64,000 nt of DNA from Paraspadella gotoi. Its lineage: Eukaryota; Chaetognatha. Shown piece after piece: positions 36,644 through 49,000 of the stretch. The notes beneath the pieces were generated by a model. It had not been told where the DNA came from, ran no database searches, and saw only the letters and a program-made list of their open reading frames with translations. The position numbers were made by a program, and so were the translations under genes. Within the stretch, counting starts at the first letter, position 1, and each line of letters starts with the position of its first letter. The DNA lies in assembly GCA_051294375.1 (NCBI GenBank), contig CM119266.1, positions 13,580,735-13,644,734 on the forward strand, given 5' to 3'.

Positions 36644-36718
36644 CTGTTGGAATGGAAAAGGATGTTCGTGATAACAACAACAACAACAGAAATCACGACA
36701 ACGACAGTAGAGACTCAC

Positions 36719-36829
36719 CAAATTCGGGGAGACGATGACGTCGGCGGAGAGGGGGGGAGGCGAGGTGAGGCGCGGAGATTTCGCCGAGGGAAGATGATTC
36801 CGACCGCGCAAAGATCAGTCACACGCCAT
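36719..36829 (-). CDS. Optional 111-bp exon with in-frame TGA at codon 5
   Basis: The acceptor GTCGTTCCCAG and donor AATTTG|GTGAGT enclose exactly 37 codons, symmetric in phase 0, which is the phase of the neighbouring exons. The fifth codon is TGA; after it the frame is open and coding-like (RGRNHLPSAKSPRLTSPPP, ADVIVSPNL). Either one base of the consensus is wrong (TGA for CGA would suffice) or this is a cassette whose inclusion truncates the protein. The other frames do not match the neighbours' phases. Confidence 0.4.
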
Positions 36830-36844
36830 CTGGGAACGACGGAA

Positions 36845-36889
36845 TAGAGAGAGGAGGAGAGAGAGAGAGAGGAGAGAGAGGAGAGAGAG

Positions 36890-36932
<43 letters not shown>
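36845..36932 (+). repeat. Interrupted (GA)n
   Basis: GA-rich run with AGGAGA interruptions, directly upstream (minus sense) of the optional exon's acceptor, where it reads as a pyrimidine tract. Confidence 0.95.
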
Positions 36933-37129
36933 TAAAAGAGCGAATGAGGATAAACAAAACACAGAAAGTTGAATAACCGACGTGAATCACACACGAACAC
37001 ACACACTCTCTCCTCTCTCTCTCCTTCCCTCTCTCTCTCTTTCTCTCTCTCTCTCTCTGACGCCCTCTCACTCAAATGAGCCGAGAAAAAAAGATGTAGC
37101 AGAAAAACCTCATCCTTCAAAAACCGTTT

Positions 37130-37179
37130 TCCTTTCCTTTCCTTTCCTTTCCTTTCCTTTCCTTTCCTTTCCTTTCCTC
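37130..37179 (+). repeat. (CCTTT)n pentanucleotide repeat
   Basis: Nine or so head-to-tail copies of CCTTT. Confidence 0.95.
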
Positions 37180-37228
37180 CGTCCTCGAATATCAAACAAG
37201 AAAATATTTAAACCTCGACGGCGCTCAC

Positions 37229-37372
37229 CGAAACCTCCTCGAAGTTGTTGTTGTTGTAATTGCTGATGTTGTTGCTGTTGTTGCCGCTGTTGAATCTGCT
37301 GTTGCAGCTGAAGCTCATCGTCTCGGGCGTCGACGTTAGATTCGGAGGGGACGCTGTCGTAAAGAGCCATTC
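37229..37372 (-). CDS. MARVEL gene: N-terminal region exon with Asn run
   Basis: The acceptor TTCTTTTTACAG and donor GTTTCG|GTGAGC enclose exactly 48 codons, phase 0 to 0. The peptide EWLFTTASPPNLTSTPE is followed by SFSCNSRFNSGNNSNN, an Asn stretch and FEEVS. A competing frame begins with an ATG two bases in and encodes a poly-Gln tract (MALYDSVPSESN ... QQQQ). It exits in phase 1, and the downstream exons cannot continue it without stops, so the Asn frame is preferred. Translation could still start at this ATG in a different isoform. Confidence 0.6.
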
Positions 37373-37889
37373 CTGTAAAAAGAAATAATAATACGATTAA
37401 AAATTACTATTTTTTTACTTAATTTCGCTCTAAAATTGTTCAAGAGTACGAGTAAATTTTGGCTCTAAAATAATGCTAATTTTGAGAATAAGAATGGCAC
37501 CAAAACGTTTGACTTGAGAGTGGAAGAAGACAGACAGAAGAGAATCAGAAACAAAACCAAGGAATCCATCCGCCTTTGATTAAACATAGAGTTAACAATT
37601 AAAGTGAAAATTTCAAGAAAGTAAAAAGTTCCCTTCAACAAAAAAAACTCCCTATTCGACTTAAAACGAGAAGCGCCCTATTTTTCTTTAAAAAAAAGGT
37701 GAAAAAAAAAATCCTTTCGAAAGCGGTGCGTGAGAGCGTGGAAAACCGAGGCGCGTGAAACAATAAAAAAAAATGCGGCGTGAACGTGAAAGGTCGATGA
37801 GGTATTTAAGTCGGGACGAGTCGAGCGGAAAAGAAACGCGCCCGACGTCTTCTCTCGGAGGCTGCTGCGCCAGGTTATTTTTAAAGGAT

Positions 37890-38018
<129 letters not shown>

Positions 38019-38566
38019 AGAAGAAGAAAAAACCGTTCAAGGTCTTTTCAAAGTGTGCTTTTAAGTACGAAAAGGTATAATCTCCGGAACAACTACGGAA
38101 TACGGATGACGGAAATAGAAATCATTTTTTCTTTCCACTTCCCCGTAAATATTTTTCATTTATTTTTCGTCCGTGTGTCCGTGTGTCTCTCTGTCTGTCT
38201 TTCTGTCAGTCTGTCGCGGTGTTTGAAGCGTGCTCGAATTAAATTTAAAAGTCTCTTTAGTCTTTCCGTTTTTCTTCTTTGGGAAGACTTCGACGAATAT
38301 CTTCCAGTTCCGAAATTTTTTTATTTTCGAAGAATCAGTTTCCTCAATATATTAATGCGAAAATTTAACGGCCGAAGATTTTCCGGACGCAGATAAAGAT
38401 TAAAAATCAAAGAATGTTCGAAAAAGAAACAAGCAAAAAAAAAAACAAAAAGACGTGATCCTGTTAGTGTCACTCACAAAAAAAAAAATCGGTCTAAGTA
38501 CGAAGAATGTCGCGATTATCTTCAACTCACCGAGGAATCTCACGCTTCGACGACATCTCGCGCCAT

Positions 38567-38632
38567 TCACTTACATCCGGGTACGGATTCAGTCGCTGTA
38601 TCACTTACATCCGGGTACGGATTCAGTCGCTG
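38567..38632 (+). repeat. Perfect 32-bp direct repeat
   Basis: Two identical 32-bp copies, 38567-38598 and 38601-38632, each starting TCACTTACATCC and ending AGTCGCTG, separated by two bases. Confidence 0.95.
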
Positions 38633-38903
38633 ACTCTCTCTCCCACTTTTCGGTGGTTGGTCAAAATCCTTTGATCTTAAACATCAACACTGTCTTGGTT
38701 GTTATTTATCAGTCCTTTGACATGTCAAGTTTCGACACTCTTTCGCCCATCACTCCTGCATCCCGACTTGACCATTCAACACATTTAACGCCATTTTTCA
38801 TTTTCCCGCCATTCACCGACACTCGTTCGGGTCGAAATTTGACAAGGGGAAAGAGTCTCTCCGCTTCTATCGCGATTTCTATTTATAGAATCATGAATTT
38901 TAC

Positions 38904-38999
38904 GAGCGAGGAATCTGGATGGCGGAAAAACGCCTTCGGCATTTCCGCCGACGACGGAGATAAAAAGGTTTTTCGTCGACGATTTTCGTCCTCGATACT
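38904..38999 (-). CDS. Possible MARVEL-gene exon (32 aa)
   Basis: The acceptor CTACCTTTTTTAAG and a weaker donor (TCGCTC|GTAAAA) enclose exactly 32 codons in phase 0/0, the phase required between the 41325 and 37372 exons. The peptide reads SIEDENRRRKTFLSPSS then EMPKAFFRHPDSSL. The plus strand is also open (FTSEESGWRKNAFGIS) with a possible donor, so strand assignment rests on phase and the acceptor. Confidence 0.35.
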
Positions 39000-39587
39000 C
39001 TTAAAAAAGGTAGTATTACATGTTTCATATGCTATGAGATACTTAGGCTGAGCAATTTTTTTTCAAGTTTTATTAAAAAAAAACAAAACAAAAACAAAAC
39101 AAAAAAAAAAGACAAAAACAAAAATACAAAAAGCGGGAGATGGAGAGAAACGCGCTTGGCCGAAAATTACGTTACGAAAAGTAAGACGTCGGCGACATTT
39201 GCGTAGAAATGAGTTGAGGCTCGGAATGTAACAGTCGTAAAGAGAAACGGATGAGACGTTTATATGTTTGAGGCGATTATTCTAATGTAGAGAAGATTAA
39301 GGAAATCTGTTGCGACTGTAAAGAAGCGTTTTTAGTTTTTAAAAACTAACTTTAAAATTGCAACATTATTATTCGTATTTTGTTTAAAAAAAGATAATGT
39401 GCGTATGTGTGTAAAAGTATTATTTTTTTCATCGTTTGGCTAGGTGTATATGTTTAAACGTTGAAATTAGTCAAAATGTAATATAAATGTAAATGTATTT
39501 GAATCAATGTAAAAATTCAAACGAAATAAAAAATTCTGAGCGAAACTTTCTCTGTCGTCGATCGGTTGCCTTCGCTTTAATCGCGAG

Positions 39588-39658
39588 GTTTGGCATCGGC
39601 CAAGGAAACTTGGAAACGGATTCGCAGTCGGACATTCGCGGACAAATGGACAACCTTG
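39588..39658 (+). CDS. Weak exon candidate beside gap
   Basis: The plus frame FGIGQGNLETDSQSD then IRGQMDNL ends at a donor (CCTTG|GTAAAT), but the acceptor is poor. The minus strand across the same bases (MSDCESVSKFPWPMP) has a good ACCAAG acceptor but the wrong phase for the MARVEL gene. Undecided. Confidence 0.2.
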
Positions 39659-40087
39659 GTAAATAAAAANNNNNNNNNNNNNNNNNNNNNNNNNNNNNNN
39701 NNNNNNNNNNNNNNNNNNNNNNNNNNNNNNNNNNNNNNNNNNNNNNNNNNNNNNNNNNNNNNNNNNNNNNNNNNNNNNNNNNNNNNNNNNNNNNNNNNNN
39801 NNNNNNNNNNNNNNNNNNNNNNNNNNNNNNNNNNNNNNNNNNNNNNNNNNNNNNNNNNNNNNNNNNNNNNNNNNNNNNNNNNNNNNNNNNNNNNNNNNNN
39901 NNNNNNNNNNNNNNNNNNNNNNNNNNNNNNNNNNNNNNNNNNNNNNNNNNNNNNNNNNNNNNNNNNNNNNNNNNNNNNNNNNNNNNNNNNNNNNNNNNNN
40001 NNNNNNNNNNNNNNNNNNNNNNNNNNNNNNNNNNNNNNNNNNNNNNNNNNNNNNNNNNNNNNNNNNNNNNNNNNNNNNNNNNNNNNN

Positions 40088-41324
40088 AAAAAAAAAAAAG
40101 GGAAAAAGGAATATGCAAAGAAAGACGCAGGGTAAACAAGAGAAGGAAAATTAGAGAAGGAGAGAGAAAGATTGAGATATGGAAAATGAAAGTTTGTATA
40201 CTATATGGATGGCTAAAGAATATTTCACCAAAAATCCCTGGAGTTTAAAGTTGATCAAGTTAAATAAACAAAGACAAATAGCTCGAATAAACTGAAATTG
40301 ATTCTTTAAAGAAAAACACACGTAAAAAAAGACGAAAAAATAAAAGGCAACTTAGAAAAATTAGAAAACCAATTCAACTTAATAACCCAGCAAAAATTAA
40401 AGTTTGATAAACGACTACCGAAACAAAATGTAATCGGAGTTTGTAAAGGAAAAATTAAACTAAATTTGTAAAAAGAATTGAACGGACTAAACGGAAGAAA
40501 AAGACTCGAACAAAAAAAAAACCGGATCAGGAAAAAGGGGTCGACGTTAAAACTGATCCTCCAAGAAAGCCCGGGGACCCTCAAGCGCCGCCCTTTCGCT
40601 TCTTTGCTGTGGAATAAGGCGTAGTGAAAGTTACATACGAAAATTCTAAAAGTCAATTATGAACAACATACCATCAGTGAACATTAATTTGTAAAAAAAA
40701 ATAATTTTATGTTTTTTAATTTTCGCAGTAGGCTATATTTATATATAGTACTATCCTTATAAAATGGAAAAATTTCAAAATAAGCTTTTCTTAATTTTGA
40801 TTGCAGATTTGAATTCCTCGTCAAAAGTTGATAAAAGAAAATATAAATCATTTTTAAAAATTCTTTCATTAAGTGGGTTAAAAATAAAAAAACTATATTT
40901 AATATATAAAAAGTTAATTTTCAGCTTAAAATATAGCTTTTTCTAATTAATGAAGAAATTTTCAAAAAGAGTTATATTTCTTTTTATCAACTTTTTATGA
41001 CGAATCCAAATCTGCAAAAAAATCTTAGAAAAAACTGTTTTGAAATTTTAACATTTATTGATTTAGTACTAGTATAAATATGGCCTACTGCGTAAATTGT
41101 AAAATTTATTATAAATTTTTTTAATACATAAATGTTCATTAATATAATGTTTTTCGTTCCTCACTTTTAGAATTTCAATTATAGTTAAATTTAGAAATTT
41201 TACTACGCCTTACTGTGGAACAGGGGATTCCAAAAAAATAGAGTTTTTTTTCCCTTTTTCACCCAAAGAACAAAATCCAGTTTCCGCCCTTGGAGATTTT
41301 TTTTTTTCGCCGTACATACCCCAC
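40088..41324. other. AT-rich intron, no exon seen
   Basis: Long A-rich and T-rich stretches. Chance open frames are Lys/Asn/Ile/Phe-rich and unlike the GC3-rich exons. Confidence 0.5.
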
Positions 41325-41363
41325 CTCTTCGAAGGCGCGTTGGGATTCCGCCGCATGATTTTT
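41325..41363 (-). CDS. MARVEL gene: 13-codon microexon
   Basis: The acceptor TTTTCATAGCAG and donor GAAGAG|GTGGGG bound 39 bases, phase 0 to 0, encoding KNHAAESQRAFEE. The phase fits the upstream exon if the 46-kb copy's donor (GACGAG|GTGAG) is correct, and it fits the downstream exon at 37372 (or 38999). An alternative donor (GTGGG|GTATGT) would break phase. The size makes this less secure than the larger exons. Confidence 0.5.
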
Positions 41364-42468
41364 CTGCTATGAAAAAATTTTTTTTTTAAAATTTATTAGT
41401 TTTTTTTGTTTTTTTTTTGGTTTTTGTTTTTGGCAGAGAATTAGGAAGAAGATACGTACGAGCGAAGTGGTTTTTTATTGTTTTTTCGTTGTGTGGGGAT
41501 AATGGGTTAGGTGGTGAGTGGGGTAGGTGGTCAGTGGAGGGGATGGGTGATTTTTAGTAAAAAAAAAAAAAATTTTCGCGTTCGAATTGAATTCGAAAAA
41601 AAAAAGTTGGCTCGAGATAAAATACTAGAAAGTTATCGTTGGAAAAGACGAGAGATTTTGGTTCGGACCCGAACCGAAGAAAACAACTAGAGAAAAAACA
41701 AAAAGAAGAAGAAAAAATACAAAAAAAAAAAAAAAAATCAAAAGAGGGAAGAAAGAATTTTAATGAAAATAAAAACCACTTTTCAACTAAGAAGCGAGAA
41801 AAAGAAAAAGAGAAAGTGAAAGAAATTGAGAAGTTGGGTAGGAAAAAAAAAGGGGGGGGGCGAAGAAGGCAAGAAAAAGGGGAAAGTAAACCGCGGACAC
41901 CGAGAAAAAAAGGCATAAGTGCTAAAACCCGACTGAATTCATTTCGTGTTGTTATCCCGGTCGGGAGGCGGGAAAATCAGGGAGAGAGAGAGAGAGAGAG
42001 AAAGAAAGAAGGGAAAACAAGGGAAAGAAAAAAGGAAATTGGAAAAAAAAAAGAGAAAGGAGAAAAAAAGGGGGAAAAAGGAGACTGAGGGTCGAAGAAA
42101 TTCTGACGAACAAAAAAGTGGAAAAACCAATGTTGAGAAAACTTAATATGAAATTTAGACAGTAAACTATGAATGACGCTTATCAAATTATAACTCCAAA
42201 ATGGAGAGAAAAAAAAAGGCGCGAACGAAAAAAAAAAAAAGAAAGGTCCGGGAGAGAAATAAGAAATAAGGTTGGCTTAGGAAAAACTATTAATCGGGGA
42301 AAAAAAAGAGGAAAAAATAAATAAGAAGCGAAACGCGAAGGCGTGAAGATATAAATAAAGAAGAATTGGGTAAGTTAAGCTGATTGGTGCCTGAGAGAAT
42401 AAGAAAAGGGAAAAAGAGGAAAACCTGATAGAAAAAGGACAAAAAAAAGAGCAAAAAAAAGAGCAAAA

Positions 42469-42499
<31 letters not shown>

Positions 42500-44425
42500 G
42501 AAGGAAAGAAAAGGACGAAAATAAGAAGGTATGTTAAATAGAAAGAACGAAAGAGAAGAAAGAAAATCAGAAAAATAGGTGTGCTCCCACATAAATTGGG
42601 CAAGTTCCCGAAATTGACCTCCGCCCGGACGTCGGTCACGCGCGGGGCTCTATTCGTCGTGTCAGCGTCAAAACCGCGCCAACCCGAGTCCCAAGGTCCG
42701 CGTCAGCTGGCGCCGGAGATCAGGTTTACGCCAGCATAACTTGTCCGCCTTATATTGCCGCGACTGAGCCGCTTGGGGAATTCCTGGCGCCGATTCGTTA
42801 TTCTTCCGTGACCAACAACACAAATATTTTTCTTTTCCTATTTTTTTTTTGGGGGGGGAGGAGAAAAAACATGCGTCTCTTTGTTATCGTTGTTGTTGGA
42901 ACTTTTGTTGTCAACATCATATTCTATTTTTTTAAGTACGTGGTTTTGATGTACATATCTGTTTAAAATCGAGAATGAAGAAGGTAAAATTAAAAAATAA
43001 GGATGACAGGATGACAGGATGACAGGATGACAGGATGTCAGGATTTCAGGAAGGTTAAGAATGACGCCGAAAACTTTTGATTGCGATAATATCACAAAAA
43101 AAAAGACCGAGGCGAAATTTGCGGAAACGGGGTGACAACGAGGCTGACCACAACCCTGACAACGAATCGTCATAACAACTACCTTGGCAACAACGACGAG
43201 AATGTCTAGAAGCCAGCTCGGTTACAAAAGCTAATTCGTCATGGGGCACGATCAAAAAAAATTAATAACATTCTTGAAAGAAAAGAAAAATAATAAGAAA
43301 AAAAAAAAGGAATCGATTTTTCTGAGTCAGCAATTCGCTCCCTTTCTTTCTACTCCAACCTGATGCTTCCTTATGCCTCTCTAGAGACCCCAGTTCGCCC
43401 ACCCCACCCATAACCACCCCACCCAATCCCACCCCTTCTCCCTTCATCCAACTCTATACCCCACCCATTCTCACCTCCTCAGGGGACCGATTCGCGCTGA
43501 GGTGGCAAACTTTAATATTTCGGATTTAAGGGAGAAAGAAAAAAACAAAAGCCCAGTTAATTCAGAGATTCGTCTATGATTACTGATTCAATAATCTGAT
43601 GAGACTATTAATATTATAAAAATCTATAAGTGTGTATCGATTGACAACTAATAAAAACTTCGCAATAAATGTAACCATTTTTCTGTTAGAGAAATTGAGA
43701 TAACTTCTAAGAGATACTAGGATATGCTGAGCAAATAGAGTTTAGATGGGAATTTAATGTGTTCATTCATAGATAGAGAGTTGTATTTGAGAATTGAAAA
43801 GATCCTTAAATTTAAAAGCGTGTAATTTTTTTTCTACAGCTTAATTTTGGTCGCTTTAAAGCTTTGAGATGATCATAAGTATTATTTCCCTGCAACAGTA
43901 CTATGATAGCTATCTAAACTCACAGTTGTATAGTATACTAATGTATGTATACTAATGTCTAAATCTAGTACATTGTAAAAAATTTTACTTGGAAAGTGGC
44001 AGTTCTGTAAAAACTGTCCAACCTATGAAAAGTTATAATCGATAACCCCGTCCACCGCCACTCTCTCGTTTTCTCTCCCCCCCACTTCTCTTTTGATTCC
44101 CCCCGAGAAAACAAAAACAGAACGAAAACAAAAACCGAAAGAGAGTCTAAAAAGAGAAGCGAAAAGTCGTCCCAACCGCTAATTGTGCCAATGATATCGC
44201 GTTATGAAAGACACAAGGGCGCCGCCGCTCATGCGCCCGCCCGCCGGCCCCCGTGGCCCGCCGCCGCCACCGCCCGCCCGCGCGATTTGCCAAGAAAACG
44301 AGAGAAGAAACAGAAAAGGAAATTTCTTTGTTTGTTTCGATTCGCTAACGAGTCGAACGATTCCGTCTCCCGATAGAAAAGGGTGAGAAAATGAGGAGAG
44401 GCTCCTCTCTCTCTCTCTCTCTCTC

Positions 44426-44499
<74 letters not shown>
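41364..44499. other. Long intron-like stretch, no exon supported
   Basis: Very A-rich (41550-42590) with GAAA repeats, a moderately GC-rich patch at 42600-42830 lacking an open frame with splice sites, and a GATGACAG repeat (43002-43036). A (CT)n tract ends it at 44499. Confidence 0.4.
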
Positions 44500-44502
<3 letters not shown>

Positions 44503-45080
44503 AATCTTTATGCGGTAGATAACCTGGCGAGTAGGGTCGGAAGAAGAGAAGGATGAATCTCCAATATCGCTTCCCAGAGGCGACAATTGCTCATTATGTT
44601 TGACCAACCAATTTCGACGCCAACTCCGAAAATATATAGTCATCAATTTACATTAATTTTTTTTAGAATACTTAAAAAAACCCCGGCGTAAGATCGAGGC
44701 TCATCCCAATCACAGGAAAGAACACGTTGGATGATTAAATTCTCTTTCCAATCAAATGATCTTGTTGACTTTGAGCGAAAAAAGCCACAAGCTTCGCTTT
44801 TATTCTGTTTGCAACTCGGATATATGCAGTCGGAGAAACAAAGAGAGATAGAAGAAGAGAGAAATGAGAGAGAGAAAGAAAAACAGAGATGGAGAGAATT
44901 TATACAGGTGACCATTTTAAACCCCTCTCTAGAAAAAAATTAACAAACGTGAAGAGATTAAAATTTATAATAGAGATTCTTAAAGACAAGACATACGTTT
45001 TTTATGTATAAATATCATGTCCTCGGTTTCCTTTTACTTGAACAGTGAGGGGTAAAATATGGCTTGAATGATAATAATAA

Positions 45081-45480
45081 GGCCTTAAACACAAAGCCTG
45101 TCCAAGTCAGGGGAAGATAGCTTATTTATTAAATGATGGATAATTTTTATATTGGTTGTACAATTATAACAGCTCCTTGTATTTTGATGCTGTGCTGCGG
45201 AGTACAATAAGTATTCCCGATCTAATACTTAAAGGAGTGGTCTTTTCATACAATTGAAACATTCTTTGAAATATTTTTCCACTTATTGATAGGGAAGCCA
45301 GGTACTTGGGAGTGAACAAACGCTGTGAGAGAGTCTTGATTGAAAGCTTGCAGGGACCTGCTATGTCATTATCTTGTAAGAGTGATGGAGGCCTTAAACC
45401 ACCAAAGCCTGTCCAAAGTCAGGGGCAAGATAGCTTATTTATTAAATGAATGGATATTTTTATATTGGTTGTACCAATTT
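45081..45480 (+). repeat. Satellite: 1.3 units of a 309-bp monomer
   Basis: GGCCTTAAAC and CCTGTCCAA...AGATAGC recur at 45081 and 45390, giving a period of 309 bp. The monomer contains GCTCCTTGTATTTTGATGC and CTTGATTGAAAGCTTGC. Copy B has only the final partial unit (from 50245). The same sequence lies in opposite orientation at 57990-58360. Confidence 0.85.
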
Positions 45481-45600
45481 CATAAAAAAATTTTATTTTA
45501 ATTTTAAGGATGATATATGAAAATTTAAAAAGAAAAAAAAAAGATTTTGCCTGAAAGCTCACAAAAAAACTGAATACTTTGATATGAAATTGGTACAACC
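45467..45600. mobile_element. 134-bp inverted-repeat element following the satellite
   Basis: Perfect 18-bp terminal inverted repeats GGTTGTACCAATTTCATA / TATGAAATTGGTACAACC surround an A-rich interior. The equivalent in copy B is at 50323-50455. The satellite monomers carry the same GGTTGTACCAATT word, so satellite and inverted repeat probably belong to one compound non-autonomous element. Confidence 0.6.
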
Positions 45601-46127
45601 GATTCTGTAGCAGTAAAATATATTTTGGGGCCAAGTCAAAGTTATAAGTTATTAGTTATTTGCAGGAATAAGTTTAAATTACTTGTCACACGATTCATTT
45701 ATTAGTTAAAAGGTTTAGTTTTTAAGAATAGTCAATGGCAAGGTTTATTACTTTAAGAGATATAATCGAAATTCCTGAATCAATTTCTAACGGGCTTTCT
45801 TGTGATTCCCATTTTAGCACAAATTAGTGAGATCATGATTGCTTAAAAAGAGCTTACGATTCCAGTTTACGAATTCCTTTATATCTCATTGAAAAGCTCG
45901 AGTTTTCTCCTTATCTTTTTTCACTCACTATGAACTCAAAACAAAATCAATTACAGGAAATTCATACATAAAAATGTGATATTTTTTGTTCTATATATCA
46001 TATTATTCTTTTTACATTTTTTTATAGCGGCGGGATTAAAATGGTCACGATGCACTTATTTAGAATATTTTCGTCTAATCTTGACATCTGTCCAAACCAG
46101 ACAGATTGGCTTACTAAGAAAACTCAC

Positions 46128-46825
46128 CTCGTCCGTCTGCAGCTTGAGGTAAGTCCGTCCGGCGGCGTTGGTGAAGAGACGATTGACGACGTCTTGCGTC
46201 TCCACGTGAGACCCGAGACCGGAAGGTCGCCAGCGTCTTGACGTCGCCGAACTTTCTGTCGGCGCTGTCTCGATTGTGAGTCCGAGATCTGGCCGACGCG
46301 CGGATTTGGCCACCTGGCGACCGACCGGACTGGGATGATTCCGACGAACCCGCCGAGTCGCTCTGATGCGGCAGCCGACGAAGGGAGAGCCGCTTTCAGT
46401 CGACGGACGAATTGAGAAGCGGCGTTGGAGACGCCGCGCCGACGATGCCGCCAGGACCTGCGATGGAGGCGGCGCCGCTTTGCGCGCTGAAGACGCCGCT
46501 CGAGTTGGTCTGCAGCGAGGTCAATGACGTCGTCAACGAGTGATTGCTTCCGTCGTAGAAATTGATGTTGTTGTTGACGGCGTTGGCGTTGTTGACGGAG
46601 AAGTTACCAGCTGTCGCCAAGGTGGCGCTTTTTCGCGCGGCGAGAGCGCGCGAGGGCGGCGGCGTTGTTGTCGGTATCGGCGAAAAGTTTAGGGTCGCGC
46701 AGCAGTCGTGTTGGAGTTGAATGTAGCGAGGCTGGCGGGCGGCGGCGGATGCTGCTGCTGCTTCGTTAGTCGCTGGAGATCGAGAAGTGGAACGAAGGAT
46801 GGAGGGAGAGAGAGTCGACGAAGAT
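46128..46825 (-). pseudogene. Copy A of the large MARVEL-gene exon, with frameshifts
   Basis: Same exon as 50979-51677, but broken by several single-base indels (for example GCTTTCAGTCGACG against GCTTTTCGTCGACG), which put a stop after LLNSSVD. Its donor reads GACGAG|GTGAG with one G fewer than copy B, the version that keeps phase 0 into the 41363 microexon. Best read as a second haplotype or low-quality duplicate contig, not a second functional exon. Confidence 0.75.
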
Positions 46826-47831
46826 CTGATTGGAGGAAATCAGGAAAAATATTTTGATAGGTGAAAAAAAAAAATTCAAATTTTTTTTGTGTCAATAATT
46901 TTTTTTCAAATCTCAGATAAAATTTATTTTATTTTTAATACTTGCATAGGCTAAATTTTTTTTTTCGACTCGCAAAAACTAACAACAGTTAACTGAGGGA
47001 AAATTAAAAAAAACCGACACGGTTGCACTGAATTTAATCTTCAAAAGTTTATAATTCAAAAAGCGTTTTATTTTTTCCGCGACGATCTTCGCGCCGCAAC
47101 GAGAAAACTAAAACTTGGAAACTTTTTAATTAAATCGTTGGAGGAAAAAGAGTGAGAGAGGTTGGGGGGGGGGGCGTGGAGAGAGAGCGTTCCCTGTTTC
47201 CTGGAAATCATGGGAGCTTAACAAAAACATTAAATCAAAACATTGAATAAAACATAAAATGAAAACTAAGTCTGGAGACGATGATATCGTCGAAGAGGAT
47301 GAAAATGAAGGAAACGGAACGACTCGTGAAGAAGACGGAAGAATTACGCTATGATTGATGTTGTTTCTATAAATAGGAAAGAAAAAAAAACATTTTAGTA
47401 AATGTGACTTCTGAAAACCATCATAATATGCCTGTAGGGTCGTACTTAACAGAACAAACAACCACGCTTCGTTTTTTGTTTTTTTTTAATTTCTTCCCTC
47501 GTTTCCAACAAACACTATACGTATTTATTATTTTAAATGAGTTAACATCTAATTTTATTTCACTTAAACCTATATATACAGGTAGTAAAAATAAAATAAA
47601 TAGAAGAAAAATCAAAGAATAACATTCAAGAGCATTGGCAATTGAGCTCATTGACTTTTCCCTTCTTTCAAGCATTAAAGTTAAGTTCACATTATCATGG
47701 GAATTATTACGACGATTCATTCTTGGCGATAATGAAGGAATCTCGAACGCGCCACCTCGTTGAAATCAATGAGAAAGGAGAGAAACTTATTAAAAAGGAG
47801 GGATTTCGTTCCCGAGATTCTATAAGAAAGT

Positions 47832-47856
47832 GAGAGAGAGAGAAGAGAGAGAGAAC

Positions 47857-47933
<77 letters not shown>
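47832..47933 (+). repeat. (GA)n microsatellite in copy A
   Basis: Equivalent tracts end copy B's segment at 52696-52810 and start copy C at 54538; all three differ in length. Confidence 0.95.
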
Positions 47934-47934
<1 letters not shown>

Positions 47935-48463
47935 TAATCTGAGAAAGAATTCGTTGTACGGCTCGCTGAACCGAAAGTTAATTTCGCGGCTATTATAGCC
48001 GCTATGGCGAAGGGCTATTGGGAGCCGTGCAAATCTAAGAGAATAAAAAGGGGGAAGAGTAGCGTCATCTGTCGGATTGAAAGAGCTTTATTGTTTCATT
48101 CGAATTCTATTTTTGATTTGACATCTGTGGATATAGCGAAGAATTCAACGACCACGATTGACGAGTCACTTTTTTTTTTTTAATGGCTGCGTCCAAGTTG
48201 TTTTCTCTCAATTCCGACGTTTTTCAAATTTATTTTTGTCTTTTGTTTTTACACTTTCTGCGTTTCCGCGCTTTAATTCCTCGTCGCCTCAAAGGTACGA
48301 CACGCTAAGATATTTAACGAGACGCGAGGGAAAATGGCGTCGTCAGAAAAAAAAAATAGAGCATTAAAATTCTGTTCGCGGGAAAAAAATGCAAAAAAAT
48401 TATGAGACCAAAAGAAAGAAAAAAAAGAAAGTTTAATTGGAGGAAGGACGTGATGGATGAGAG

Positions 48464-49000
<537 letters not shown>

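Noticed and set aside
37110-37370. Poly-Gln reading starting at an ATG
   Set aside because: It exits in phase 1, and the next exons then meet stops. The overlapping Asn frame agrees in phase with all neighbours.
39588-39658. SNARE or coiled-coil exon suggested by SDIRGQMDNL
   Set aside because: Too short, weak acceptor, and the opposite strand is equally open; kept only as a weak exon candidate.
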